This document shows, one piece after another, positions 15,973 to 24,279 of a stretch of 64,000 nucleotides of DNA. A program made the position numbers and the translations under genes. The notes below the pieces were generated by a model, which did no database searches, was not told the origin of the DNA, and saw nothing but the letters and a program-made list of their open reading frames with translations. This DNA comes from GCA-2737725 sp965229355 (lineage in GTDB: Bacteria > Pseudomonadota > Alphaproteobacteria > Rhodospirillales > Rhodospirillaceae), in contig OZ245869.1 in NCBI GenBank assembly GCA_965229355.1, positions 2,108,001 through 2,172,000 of the forward strand, given 5' to 3'. Within the stretch, counting starts at the first letter, position 1. Every line of letters starts with the position of its first letter.

Positions 15973-16008
15973 ACGACAAACTTTCGCGATTATAAATTTC
16001 GTTACTAC

Positions 16009-16018
16009 GCGTACGTAT
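16009..16018 (+). promoter_or_regulatory. Candidate FixJ-type motif GCGTACGTAT
   Basis: An exact copy, in the same orientation relative to its gene, of the 10-mer found upstream of fixK. It lies 105 bp upstream of the usp start at 16123 and 30 bp before the FNR/FixK box. Confidence 0.4.
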
Positions 16019-16047
16019 TTCTACTGAGAGGCCTGCATGACTTCCAG

Positions 16048-16061
16048 TTGACTCTGGTCAA
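16048..16061. promoter_or_regulatory. FNR/FixK box
   Basis: TTGAC-TCTG-GTCAA, a perfect palindrome of the FixK/NnrR type, lies 61 bp upstream of the usp start at 16123 and about 113 bp upstream of the divergent usp gene. Confidence 0.7.
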
Positions 16062-16122
16062 TGCGGCGCTTGGCGCTGGACCTATAATGCACGTTGTTCC
16101 GTGTAAAATGTCGGAGGCTAAT

Positions 16123-16980
16123 ATGACAATTAAATCCATCGTTGTGCCATTGACTGGTATCGCTGAAGCCAAGAACGTTGTGGCTGTGGCCCTTAACTTG
16201 GCGCGCCACTTCGATGCGGCGCTCACGGGTTATGATGCTGTGCCAGAGCCCGAGCTTTTTGTCGATCAGGGTGCGTTCGGCACAATGGCTGCCGGATATG
16301 AAGAAATTTACAAGATCAATCTTAAACTTGCCAATGATCGGCGGATTGCTGCGAAACGCATGTTCGAGGCAGCATGTAAAAGTGCCGCTCTGCCGGTGAG
16401 CGCGCGTTTGAACTCAAAGGGGACATCAGCCGCATGGTCGTCGACCGAGAAAATAGCTTCGGGCGATATTTTTATGCTGATGCGCTGTGCCGATCTGATT
16501 GTGTCCAAACTCCCATCGCAAGAACACCAATTTGCTGATCTCGATCTATTAGAGAAGTGTGTGTTTGCGACGGGCCAGCCTGTGCTGGCTGTCCCCCAGG
16601 GGGGAGGAACCACATTCTCGGGTCGTACCGCGATTGCCTGGAACGGAAGCGTAGAAGCGATGCGTGCAGTGAAGGGCGCGTTGCCACTTCTGCAACTCGG
16701 TAAAGGTGTCGAGATCATCCAGGTCGGCGATGTGCCTACGGCTGATGCAGAGTTATTAGCCATTTACCTTGGACGGCACGGCATTAAAGCGAAAATTCAG
16801 AATCTGAAGGACCAGAAGCGCCGTACTGGTCAGTTAATTTTTAATGCGGCAACGGATGCTAATTGCGAGTTGCTCGTAATGGGTGCGTATACGCATAGTC
16901 CCATGCGCGAATTCATCTTGGGCGGGGTCACGCGCTACATGTTCGACAATGCCAATATACCGGTGTTACTCGCGCATTAA
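16123..16980 (+). CDS. Universal stress protein, tandem UspA domains
   Basis: 285 residues from ATG 16123, which has GGAGG 5 nt upstream; the open frame to 15958 is untranslated leader containing the FNR box. It begins MTIKSIVVPLTGIAEAKNVV and ends with the ATP-binding-type loop MGAYTHSPMREFILGGVTRYMFDN. It is a paralogue of the divergent usp gene. It is followed 23 bp later by the HemG-like gene, probably in one transcript. Low-oxygen induction is suggested by the box. Confidence 0.88.
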   Translation: MTIKSIVVPLTGIAEAKNVVAVALNLARHFDAALTGYDAVPEPELFVDQGAFGTMAAGYEEIYKINLKLANDRRIAAKRMFEAACKSAALPVSARLNSKGTSAAWSSTEKIASGDIFMLMRCADLIVSKLPSQEHQFADLDLLEKCVFATGQPVLAVPQGGGTTFSGRTAIAWNGSVEAMRAVKGALPLLQLGKGVEIIQVGDVPTADAELLAIYLGRHGIKAKIQNLKDQKRRTGQLIFNAATDANCELLVMGAYTHSPMREFILGGVTRYMFDNANIPVLLAH

Positions 16981-17003
16981 AACAAGTGGATCGGAGATCT
17001 GCT

Positions 17004-17540
17004 ATGGCAAAAGTCCTTATACTATACGCCACCACAGAAGGACAAACCCGCAAGATTGCACAGTTTCTTGCGGACCGTGCCGCATATCGCGATCATGCCG
17101 TCGATATGCATGATGTTACATGCCTACCGGCTCAATTGGATCTTGAGAGCTATGATGGTGTGATCCTCGCCGCGTCCTTGCACATGGACCAGCATCAGCC
17201 TGCGATGCACCATTTTGTGGTCAGTCACTTGCTAACGCTTCAAAACGTGAAAACTGCTTTTCTGTCTGTCAGCCTCAGCGCTGCAGGCGATAAGTCTGAT
17301 CAAAGCGTCGCATACACATGCATGGAACGCTTTTTGCTCGAAACGCGGTGGTCGCCCAAAAAAAGAATGATGGTAGCAGGGGCATTGCGTTTTCCAGAGC
17401 ATGACTTTTTTCGGCGCTGGATGTTAAGACGGATTGCAAAAGTAAAGCATGCTCCGGCGGACGCTTCAGGTGATCATGAATTCACAGATTGGGAGGCGTT
17501 AAGCAAATTCTTCGATGAATTCATGGCTACCTCATATTAG
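17004..17540 (+). CDS. hemG: Flavodoxin-type protoporphyrinogen IX dehydrogenase (HemG-like)
   Basis: About 178 residues from ATG 17004, with GGAG 7 nt upstream. HemG uses FMN and quinone to oxidise protoporphyrinogen IX in haem synthesis and works without oxygen. Conserved pieces are LILYATTEGQTRKIAQFLADR (FMN-phosphate loop), YDGVILAASLHMDQHQ, TAFLSVSLSA, ETRWSPKKRMMVAGALRFPEHDFFRRWMLRRI and TDWEALSKF, all with counterparts in E. coli HemG. Location in a FixK-controlled cluster would supply haem to the oxidase at low oxygen. An annotation as plain flavodoxin would also be acceptable. Confidence 0.82.
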   Translation: MAKVLILYATTEGQTRKIAQFLADRAAYRDHAVDMHDVTCLPAQLDLESYDGVILAASLHMDQHQPAMHHFVVSHLLTLQNVKTAFLSVSLSAAGDKSDQSVAYTCMERFLLETRWSPKKRMMVAGALRFPEHDFFRRWMLRRIAKVKHAPADASGDHEFTDWEALSKFFDEFMATSY

Positions 17541-17754
17541 CAACAGCTATGATGGCGCATATAGAGCGTTAGTAGAGTCAACGCATTAGTCGATCAAATG
17601 TCTTGCCCCATATTTGCACGCTGAATTGGGAGGCCGGATACTCAGTGATGGCACTGTCGTCGCCGGTCTTATCGAGCCTAATACAGGGCCCTCGCGGATC
17701 GTGCATATCCACAGGCTGAGTCATTTAGCGTAAGCAAGGAAAGATATTCTGGTA

Positions 17755-18207
17755 ATGCGACAAATTGTCTGCTGCGAGTGCGAGGCGGTGAATCGCGTAT
17801 CGGTCGAGCGCGACCCTGCTGTCGCCAGATGCGGGCGTTGCCGTCAGCCGCTATTTAATGCTGCGCCAGCGGATGTTTCGCAGGCTGCGTTTGAAAAACA
17901 TATTCGTTCTTCCGTAGGTATAAGTCTCTTGGTTGATGTGTGGGCGCCCTGGTGTGGGCCTTGCAAGGCTATGGCGCCGCATTTTATGAAAGCAGCCGCA
18001 TCGCTTGAACCAGAAGTTCGTTTGCTAAAATTAAATGCCGATACGGCCCCTCAAGTTATGGCGAATTATCATATCTCCGGAATTCCGACCCTGTTGCTGT
18101 TTCAGGCGACACGCCTTATTGGCAGGCGTTCTGGCGCGTTGAGCCTTGATCAAATTGTGACGTGGACGCGGCAAACAATCGCGCAAGGCGGCTCAGTGTC
18201 TGACTAG
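17755..18207 (+). CDS. trxC: Thioredoxin 2 (TrxC type, zinc-binding N-terminus)
   Basis: 150 residues. The N-terminal zinc module has C6-x2-C9 and C26-x2-C29, and the thioredoxin domain has the active site WCGPC (66-70) and cis-Pro loop SGIPTLLLF. It is a cytoplasmic disulfide reductase; the TrxC class is linked to oxidative stress and is sensitive to zinc. It lies alone, 214 bp after the HemG-like gene, in a low-oxygen gene group. No FNR box was seen in its leader. Confidence 0.92.
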   Translation: MRQIVCCECEAVNRVSVERDPAVARCGRCRQPLFNAAPADVSQAAFEKHIRSSVGISLLVDVWAPWCGPCKAMAPHFMKAAASLEPEVRLLKLNADTAPQVMANYHISGIPTLLLFQATRLIGRRSGALSLDQIVTWTRQTIAQGGSVSD

Positions 18208-18419
18208 AGTGAAGTGATCGCGGGTTGAGTTGATTTCGACTTTCCACACTTTCATCTCTGTCCACACTTTCATCCAACTGTTACCCGTATACCACCCGAC
18301 TTCACATCGGCCGGGAAGAAGGGTTGCTGTTGTAAGATAGTCAGCGCGCCACAGGCAAAAAAGTTTCTCCTCACCGCCGCCTAAGCCTACGGCATACTTT
18401 TTTCTCAACCAAAGCAGCG

Positions 18420-19250
18420 CTAAAACGCCGGCAAAGGTGGTGCATTATAATATGCCGACAACTCATCGATTTCCTGCGGCGTCAACCTTTTCGCAATAAC
18501 CCTCATGCGGCTATAAAGGTCATTCCGACGTACACCGCTCGCGAAGGCATTCATTTGCGTTTCAAAATATGGTCGGTATTGCCCCGTTAAATTGGGTGCT
18601 TCAAGCGGTCCGCCTGTGCGGCGCTCGTGGCAGGATGTGCAAGCCGGCAGTGCGCGCGCTGTATCCCCGCGTAAAACCAAATCGAGTGTCTTTTGCGACA
18701 CCGGGATACTCGCCAAGTTGTCCTGATTGCGCGGGCGAAGGCTGCTGTAATAAGCCGCGACATCACTCATCTGCTGGTCGTCAAGTACGTCGGCGATCGG
18801 CTTCATGACATCACTTATCCTGACGCCAGCTTTAATATCCTTTAGCTGTTTGTAGATTGCCCGTGCAGATTGCCCCGTGATCGCCGGTGTTATCTTCGGA
18901 TCGGACACGAGGCTATTGGGGAGATGGCATGACACGCACACGTCGGCCGCGTATGCGCGACCTCTGGCGATATCTCCGCCTGCGAGAAGGCCAAGCGTGT
19001 TGCTATCAAACGCGACCGTAGATCCGCGCGTTTGTCCCGTCACTTGTGTTGGAGCTTCTTGTTCCAGACCAAGTGCGCGGCAAAGAGCGGAGAATACATC
19101 CAGACCATCCTCGTAGCTTTGCGCCGCAGGAAAGATCACGAAGCTGAGCAGACCAGCCATAATGGCCGTTGTGCCGATAACGGCGACGGCCTTACCGCTG
19201 AATGAACTTTGGCCACCCGGCGTGGCGTTGCGAGATTTATTCTTGTCCAT
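18420..19250 (-). CDS. Membrane-anchored dihaem cytochrome c
   Basis: About 276 residues from ATG 19250. This start overlaps the oxidase subunit I stop by 14 nt; the longer ORF from 19301 lies within that gene. One N-terminal TM anchor (VAVIGTTAIMAGLLSFVIFP) precedes two cytochrome c domains with CxxCH motifs, CVSCH and CTSCH, each with a downstream Met ligand candidate (MKPIADVLDDQQM; MRVIAKRLTPQEID). It is the last gene of the oxidase operon and is the likely electron donor to the ba3-like oxidase at the periplasmic face. Confidence 0.88.
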   Translation of the reverse strand: MDKNKSRNATPGGQSSFSGKAVAVIGTTAIMAGLLSFVIFPAAQSYEDGLDVFSALCRALGLEQEAPTQVTGQTRGSTVAFDSNTLGLLAGGDIARGRAYAADVCVSCHLPNSLVSDPKITPAITGQSARAIYKQLKDIKAGVRISDVMKPIADVLDDQQMSDVAAYYSSLRPRNQDNLASIPVSQKTLDLVLRGDTARALPACTSCHERRTGGPLEAPNLTGQYRPYFETQMNAFASGVRRNDLYSRMRVIAKRLTPQEIDELSAYYNAPPLPAF

Positions 19251-20892
19251 TGACGCGATGCACCAAAGCTTGTGGCGGAGCCACGATAAAGGAATGAGCA
19301 ATTGGCAGTGCGTAGGCCGCTGCCATGAGAATCAGAACGAGAATGTTCCACAGACGAAATCCATTGAGCGCTGCGGGAACGAGGCCGCCGTGCAGTGGAG
19401 CGGCATATCGCATCGGCTCAGCGTCGGGCTTCAGTTTGATGGTGTCGGTGTGGAAGGCGGCGATATTCCAGATAAACAGCACAGCGCTGTACACCATGAT
19501 CGCGCCACCAATCAGCGATGCAATCATCCACGGGGCCCACCACGAAATATTAGGATCACTATAATCAAACTGAGCTACACGCCGCCATTGACCGAACATC
19601 CCCAACAGGTGCCATGGCAGGCTGAGCAGCATCATGCCGATAGCCCAAGACCAAAGTTGGATTCGCTGATTTTTAACGGAGGGTGCTGCGCGGCCAGTCA
19701 GTTTGGGCCAAATTTCATAAGCGATGGCGAAGTACATGATGACGACACTGCCGCCAAAGATCATGTGGAAGTGAGCAGTAACCCACGACGTATTATGAAC
19801 CATAGCATTCATGCCATAGCTCATGTTGATGAGACCGCCGAACCCGCCAAACCAAAGCATAAAGAATGACAGCCCGGTTGCGAGCACCATGGGTTCCTCC
19901 CAAGGCAGGGCCTTCACCCAGCCGAGTGCACCCTTGCCGCCGCGCAACCGACCGGCAATTTCCATTGAGGCACAAACGGTGAATACGGTCAGCAATGTTG
20001 GGACGGCCACAAGAACAGTGAGAACCATCTGAACCGCCTTAAACCCGCTAGAGGGATGCGGATCCATAAAGAGGTGGTGCAGACCAACCGGGAGCCCGTA
20101 AATGAGAAAAGCAACAAAACTGATGCGGGCCATCAAGTCGCTATAAAGACGACCGCCAGCACGTTGTGGTGCCATGGTATAAAAAGCGATGTAAGCAGGC
20201 ACGAGCCAGAAGTAGACGATCGCGTGTAGCGTCCATGAAAACAGCGTGCGTGTCAGTCCCACGTCAACGGCATCGGTCCAGCCGAAGGCTGCGGGCAGCA
20301 CGACAAAAAGCAGTTCAACGGCCACGCCGACTGTTGTCCATAACCACAGGACCGCATTGGCTGTGGTAGCGAACATGGCTAACGGCACTGATTGCCCCGG
20401 GTTCTCCCGTTTCCACTGCGCCATCGCGATAAGCATCAGCGCACACCATATCCATGAGGCAACGACAACGAGAACTAAGCCTACGTAAAACCACGGGCTT
20501 GCCGTTAATGGCGGATAGAAGGTGAAAAGCACGGTCGCGCGGCCACTCAGGATCGTCGCGACAACGAGTGCAACGCCAATTAAGCCGCCGTAAAGACCCG
20601 CCCAGGCCAGCTTTGGAAAAGGCAGGTCGCGTTTCAGTGCGGTTTCTGCGACGAAGTAGCCGAAACCCATGATGAAAAAAGTCGTAAGAACATACGCCAT
20701 AGCCGAGCCGTGTGCCGTGACGGAAATGAAATAGTTCTCCGACGACGACAGCGGCGCAGCCAGCGGGCTTCGGACCCACATCTGCCAAAGACCCAAAAGG
20801 ATTGCGACGGCGAACGCGCCGAACGCGGTCCACAGATGGGCGAGAATAAGACGGTTAACGCTCCTCACAGGACGCTCTCCCATTTTCATCAA
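19237..20892 (-). CDS. Cytochrome c oxidase subunit I, B-type (ba3-like)
   Basis: 551 residues as drawn, and probably 544: GTG at 20871 has GGGAGAG at good spacing, while the ATGs at 20892-20883 overlap subunit II further. About 13 TM helices are visible. Haem and copper ligands: HGSAMAYVLTTFFIMGFGYF (low-spin haem His), LHAIVYFWLVPAY (CuB His with the covalently linked Tyr four residues on, as in B-type enzymes), LHHLFMDP (two CuB His) and TAHFHMIFGG (high- and low-spin haem His). This places it in the B family (Thermus ba3). It is a high-affinity terminal oxidase suited to low oxygen. Operon order on minus: small subunit, II, I, cytochrome c. Confidence 0.9.
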   Translation of the reverse strand: MMKMGERPVRSVNRLILAHLWTAFGAFAVAILLGLWQMWVRSPLAAPLSSSENYFISVTAHGSAMAYVLTTFFIMGFGYFVAETALKRDLPFPKLAWAGLYGGLIGVALVVATILSGRATVLFTFYPPLTASPWFYVGLVLVVVASWIWCALMLIAMAQWKRENPGQSVPLAMFATTANAVLWLWTTVGVAVELLFVVLPAAFGWTDAVDVGLTRTLFSWTLHAIVYFWLVPAYIAFYTMAPQRAGGRLYSDLMARISFVAFLIYGLPVGLHHLFMDPHPSSGFKAVQMVLTVLVAVPTLLTVFTVCASMEIAGRLRGGKGALGWVKALPWEEPMVLATGLSFFMLWFGGFGGLINMSYGMNAMVHNTSWVTAHFHMIFGGSVVIMYFAIAYEIWPKLTGRAAPSVKNQRIQLWSWAIGMMLLSLPWHLLGMFGQWRRVAQFDYSDPNISWWAPWMIASLIGGAIMVYSAVLFIWNIAAFHTDTIKLKPDAEPMRYAAPLHGGLVPAALNGFRLWNILVLILMAAAYALPIAHSFIVAPPQALVHRVNGQE

Positions 20893-21397
20893 GTTTGAAA
20901 TCGCTCATGGGCACAACGCGCACTTTCGCGAGCATTTGGCTGTGGCCAATTCCACAGAATTCGTGGCATGGCATCAGCATTTCGCCAGCTTCGGCAAAGC
21001 GCGTGCGGACACGGCTGATATAGCCGGGGATGACCATGGAATTGACGTTAGTGCCGACAATCATAAGGCCGTGCACAACGTCGGGGCTGACCACACGGAA
21101 GGTGACAGGGGTATCCTGTGGCACAACCACACAAGCTGGTGAGAACGCAAACTGTGTGGTGACGATGCGGACTGTTAAGCCACCCTTCGGGTCAAGGCGT
21201 GTGCCGAGATTTTCTTCGACGAACTCGCCGCTGACGTGAATGGTTGCTGGATCAATTGTTTCAACATTCGACGGTGGGGTAAGGTGCAGCCCCAAGGCGG
21301 CATAAATAATCGCCACAAGAAGCACGACCGTAACACCAACCATGGCGACGGCCCATTTACGCTCGCTGCGTTCAACTGAGATCGCGTCAACACCCAT
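20855..21397 (-). CDS. Cytochrome c oxidase subunit II, CuA-binding (ba3-like)
   Basis: 180 residues. One TM anchor (WAVAMVGVTVVLLVAIIYAALGLHL) is followed by a periplasmic cupredoxin domain. CuA ligands are visible in PCHEFCGIGHSQM (Cys-x3-Cys-x3-His-x2-Met) with the upstream His in DVVHGLMIVG. The short single-TM form is typical of B-type oxidases. It receives electrons from cytochrome c and passes them to subunit I. It begins 2 bp after the small subunit and overlaps the start of subunit I. Confidence 0.9.
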   Translation of the reverse strand: MGVDAISVERSERKWAVAMVGVTVVLLVAIIYAALGLHLTPPSNVETIDPATIHVSGEFVEENLGTRLDPKGGLTVRIVTTQFAFSPACVVVPQDTPVTFRVVSPDVVHGLMIVGTNVNSMVIPGYISRVRTRFAEAGEMLMPCHEFCGIGHSQMLAKVRVVPMSDFKLDENGRASCEER

Positions 21398-21398
21398 A

Positions 21399-21581
21399 TC
21401 AACCTACCTGTCCGCGTTGCAGGAAGATCAGGAAGTAGACGAGAAGCCACGCGATCAGCAGTAAACCAACTGCGGTACCGGCTAGCGCAAATGCGCCTTG
21501 CGGAACCGCATCAAGCTGGTCCGAGGCAGCAATGATCTCTGCGTCACTATTTTTCTGGTGACTTTGCGTGTCATTCATCAA
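21399..21581 (-). CDS. Small single-TM oxidase subunit (IIa/CbaD-like)
   Basis: 60 residues: a hydrophilic N-terminus (DTQSHQKNSDAEI) and one C-terminal TM helix (ALAGTAVGLLLIAWLLVYFLIFL). B-type oxidases carry a one-helix subunit IIa next to subunit II, and this gene sits directly before it as the first gene of the operon, 54 bp downstream of an FNR/FixK box. The assignment rests on size, topology and context. Confidence 0.7.
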   Translation of the reverse strand: MMNDTQSHQKNSDAEIIAASDQLDAVPQGAFALAGTAVGLLLIAWLLVYFLIFLQRGQVG

Positions 21582-21635
21582 TTCAACCCTTTATCCTGTT
21601 GCCGCCGAGAGTGGCTGAGGATAGCGGCGTTAACA

Positions 21636-21649
21636 TTGATCGAGATCAA
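21636..21649. promoter_or_regulatory. FNR/FixK box of the oxidase operon
   Basis: TTGAT-CGAG-ATCAA, a perfect palindrome, is 54 bp upstream of the first oxidase gene (start 21581, minus strand). It is one of two boxes in this divergent intergenic region. Confidence 0.8.
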
Positions 21650-21678
21650 CCTTCCGCGGGCCTATAGGTTAGGTGCTG

Positions 21679-21692
21679 TTGACATAGATCAA
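21679..21692. promoter_or_regulatory. FNR/FixK box of the phosphorylase operon
   Basis: TTGAC-ATAG-ATCAA matches the FNR/FixK consensus on both halves and lies about 52 bp upstream of the phosphorylase start on the + strand. Its spacing suits an activator-type promoter. Confidence 0.75.
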
Positions 21693-21744
21693 CGCACCGC
21701 GCGCGGGTTGTCGGTTGAATAGCTCACTTTAAACGGGAGTGGAT

Positions 21745-23292
21745 GTGACAGGTTATAGTTCAGCGACGGCGTCGCAGATTGCGACCCCAACTCTTATTCT
21801 TCGCCGCGTGGGGCTTCAAACTTACAGCGAGTATGTTGCGTTTTTGAGCTCTGCGTGTTTGGCGTACAAGCCCGAGTCATTTGCGAATATCAACAAGATT
21901 GAAATCACCGGATCGACAGGCCGCACTGTCGTCGCGACATTGAATATTGTCGAAAATGGCGACCTCTTAGATCCTCTAAGCTTGGGCCTTTCCTCAAATG
22001 CGTTTAAAGCGTTGGGCGAACCAGAAGGAAGTAAAGTCGCAATTCAGCTGTCCCGTCCGCCGCTCAGTATGGATTTCGTACGTCGGAAGATTCGCGGCGA
22101 GGTGCTGCGGCCTTCAGAGATTAAAGAAATCATTGCCGATATCGCCGCGCACAGATACTCGAAGGCTGAAATCACAGCATTTTTGGTGGCTAGCGCTGCT
22201 TTCCTCACCAGCGAAGAGGTGTTGTCGCTGACCAAAGCAATGGCGGACGCAGGTACACGCATCTCATGGAACAAGCCGCCATGCGATTTCTCAGTCGTCA
22301 TGGATAAACACTGTGTTGGCGGCATTCCAGGGAATCGCACGTCTATGATTGTTGTGCCCATCATTGCGGCGTGTGGGCTACCAATACCAAAAACATCGTC
22401 ACGTGCCATCACTTCGCCAGCGGGTACAGCAGATACGATGGAGGTTTTGGCGAATGTCGATGTCGACTTGCATCGAATGCAAGAAATCGTGAATGCGCAC
22501 AAGGGATGCTTGGTGTGGGGTGGCCACGTCAATCTATCGCCCGCGGATGATGTTCTGATTTCGGTTGAAAGGCCATTGGGTATCGATACGCCCGAGCAGA
22601 TGGTTGCCTCCATCCTTTCAAAAAAAGCCGCAGCTGGGTCGACACATCTTTTAATCGACATCCCGGTTGGGCCGACGGCAAAAGTCCGCACGACCCGCGA
22701 GGCAGCCCGCTTAAGCAAACTTTTTCAATTTGTTGGGCGCGCCATGGGTATAGAACTCGACGTCCTGCTTACCGACGGAACTCAGCCCATTGGCAACGGC
22801 ATCGGACCATTTTTAGAGGCTCGCGATGTCATGGCTGTGCTGAAAAACGAGGTGGGGGCACCGAAAGATTTGCGTGATAGAGCGCTTCAATTGGCTGGCG
22901 CTATCCTTGAGTTGCACCCCTCGGTGAGAGGCGGAAAGGGGATGGTGCTCGCGCTGAAAATGCTTGAAAGCGGAGAAGCGCTGAGCTCGATGATGAGGAT
23001 TATGAGTGCGCAGGGGCTTCCCCCGCATGAGGTTGCGCTGGGGGTGCATACTAAAGAGGTCTGTGCGGCCCGCAGCGGAAAGATCGCCGCGATTGACTGT
23101 GAGCGCATTGGACGCATCGCGCGGCTCGCGGGGGCGCCTGTGTCTAAGGGGGCTGGTCTCTATCTTCTCAAAAAACTGGGGGATAGCGTTCAGCAGGGAG
23201 AGCCGCTTTATCGAATTCACGCTTCTGTAGACACCGATTTCATGTTCGCAACGGAGATGGCTCGTGACGTGTGTGGCTATGAAATACGGTAA
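21745..23292 (+). CDS. Thymidine/AMP phosphorylase family protein
   Basis: 515 residues from GTG 21745 (GGGAG 5 nt upstream); GTG 21739 overlaps that SD. It has the long form of the pyrimidine/AMP phosphorylase family, with an extra N-terminal domain (about 85 residues) as in archaeal AMP phosphorylase. Motifs: MDKHCVGGIPGNRTSMIVVPI (phosphate/substrate loop), SSRAITSPAGTADTMEVLA, KGCLVWGGHVNLSPADD and LLIDIPVGPTAKVRT. It would phosphorolyse a nucleoside or nucleoside monophosphate to a sugar phosphate and free base. It overlaps the PRPP synthetase gene and has its own FNR/FixK box. Thymidine versus NMP as substrate cannot be decided from sequence alone. Confidence 0.87.
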   Translation: MTGYSSATASQIATPTLILRRVGLQTYSEYVAFLSSACLAYKPESFANINKIEITGSTGRTVVATLNIVENGDLLDPLSLGLSSNAFKALGEPEGSKVAIQLSRPPLSMDFVRRKIRGEVLRPSEIKEIIADIAAHRYSKAEITAFLVASAAFLTSEEVLSLTKAMADAGTRISWNKPPCDFSVVMDKHCVGGIPGNRTSMIVVPIIAACGLPIPKTSSRAITSPAGTADTMEVLANVDVDLHRMQEIVNAHKGCLVWGGHVNLSPADDVLISVERPLGIDTPEQMVASILSKKAAAGSTHLLIDIPVGPTAKVRTTREAARLSKLFQFVGRAMGIELDVLLTDGTQPIGNGIGPFLEARDVMAVLKNEVGAPKDLRDRALQLAGAILELHPSVRGGKGMVLALKMLESGEALSSMMRIMSAQGLPPHEVALGVHTKEVCAARSGKIAAIDCERIGRIARLAGAPVSKGAGLYLLKKLGDSVQQGEPLYRIHASVDTDFMFATEMARDVCGYEIR

Positions 23293-24208
23293 TCGCGATG
23301 ACATAGCGGTGCCCGACGTCGTCTACGCCTTCCCCGACGGCGAACAGCAGGCCCAAGCTTTCGCGCAACGCTGTCGTGCTCAAATCGGCACCTGTCAAAT
23401 CCATCACTTCCCAGACAGGGAAACGCTTGTCACAGTTGCACCCTCGACGTCTCTGGCAGGTCGCACTGTCGCGATCTATCGTTCGTTACATGAACCAAAC
23501 GCCAAATTTATAGAACTTCTACTGGCGGCGGATGCGCTGCGGGCTCTTGGTGCTGCGAAGCTTATTCTGATCGCGCCATACTTGCCGTATATGCGTCAGG
23601 ACCGCGCATTCAAGCCAGGACAATCCGTCAGCCAAAAGACGATTGGCAGGCTCTTGGCCAATGCTTTTGATGCACTGATCACTGTCCAGCCACACCTTCA
23701 TCGCACAAAATCACTCTCGGCGATTTTTGACGATAAGCCCGCGCGCGACTTAAGTGCTGGGCGTATCATTGGTGCTCATCTTCAGGCAAATTCCGCATCC
23801 CCTAGCATTATTGTTGGCCCTGATGAGGAGTCGGAAGACCTTATTCGCGGCGTCACCAATGTCGTAGGGTTCGGCTGGTTTGTCGCGCGCAAGGTGCGTC
23901 ATGGAGATGACCACGTTGACATAGAGCTTCCCGCAGATCTGAACATTGATCATCGACCAATTGTCATCGTGGATGACATTATAAGTTCCGGTGGAACGAT
24001 CGCGACCCTGGCTCGGGCCCTTAAGGTGGCGGGTGCTGGTGATATCACAGTCTATGTTGTTCACGCGCTGTTCGATGAAAAAGCGGCTGCGTTAATGTCA
24101 GGCGCGGGTGTTTCAAGGGTCATCTCATTAAATACGGTGCCCCATGTCACGAACGTGATTGATGTTGTCGATCTGATCTGCGCTGATTTAGGTTGGGCGA
24201 GTGCATAG
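23264..24208 (+). CDS. Ribose-phosphate pyrophosphokinase family protein
   Basis: 314 residues from GTG 23264, which has GGAG 7 nt upstream and overlaps the phosphorylase by 29 nt; ATG 23279 is an alternative. The catalytic PRPP loop is VIVDDIISSGGT. The ATP/R5P regions are weaker: FPDRETLVTV, YLPYMRQDRAFKPGQSVSQKTIGRLL and VGPDEESEDLIRGV. The flexible-loop and allosteric segments differ from housekeeping Prs, so this is a divergent paralogue, probably specialised to partner the phosphorylase in low-oxygen nucleotide salvage. It would normally make PRPP from ribose 5-phosphate and ATP. Confidence 0.88.
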   Translation: MTCVAMKYGNRDDIAVPDVVYAFPDGEQQAQAFAQRCRAQIGTCQIHHFPDRETLVTVAPSTSLAGRTVAIYRSLHEPNAKFIELLLAADALRALGAAKLILIAPYLPYMRQDRAFKPGQSVSQKTIGRLLANAFDALITVQPHLHRTKSLSAIFDDKPARDLSAGRIIGAHLQANSASPSIIVGPDEESEDLIRGVTNVVGFGWFVARKVRHGDDHVDIELPADLNIDHRPIVIVDDIISSGGTIATLARALKVAGAGDITVYVVHALFDEKAAALMSGAGVSRVISLNTVPHVTNVIDVVDLICADLGWASA

Positions 24209-24279
24209 TAAACACATGCAGAATTGTGGCGTGCCCACGATGACTCTTGAATAAAATGACCCTTGAATAATAAGTGTGG

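Noticed and set aside
18193..18408. 71-codon minus-strand ORF after thioredoxin
   Set aside because: The region contains direct repeats of TCCACACTTTCATC and no SD; the protein is of low complexity and unlike any family.
9920..24208. Integrated phage or plasmid island
   Set aside because: No integrase, tRNA end, phage gene or flanking repeat was found; composition and gene content fit a core low-oxygen locus.
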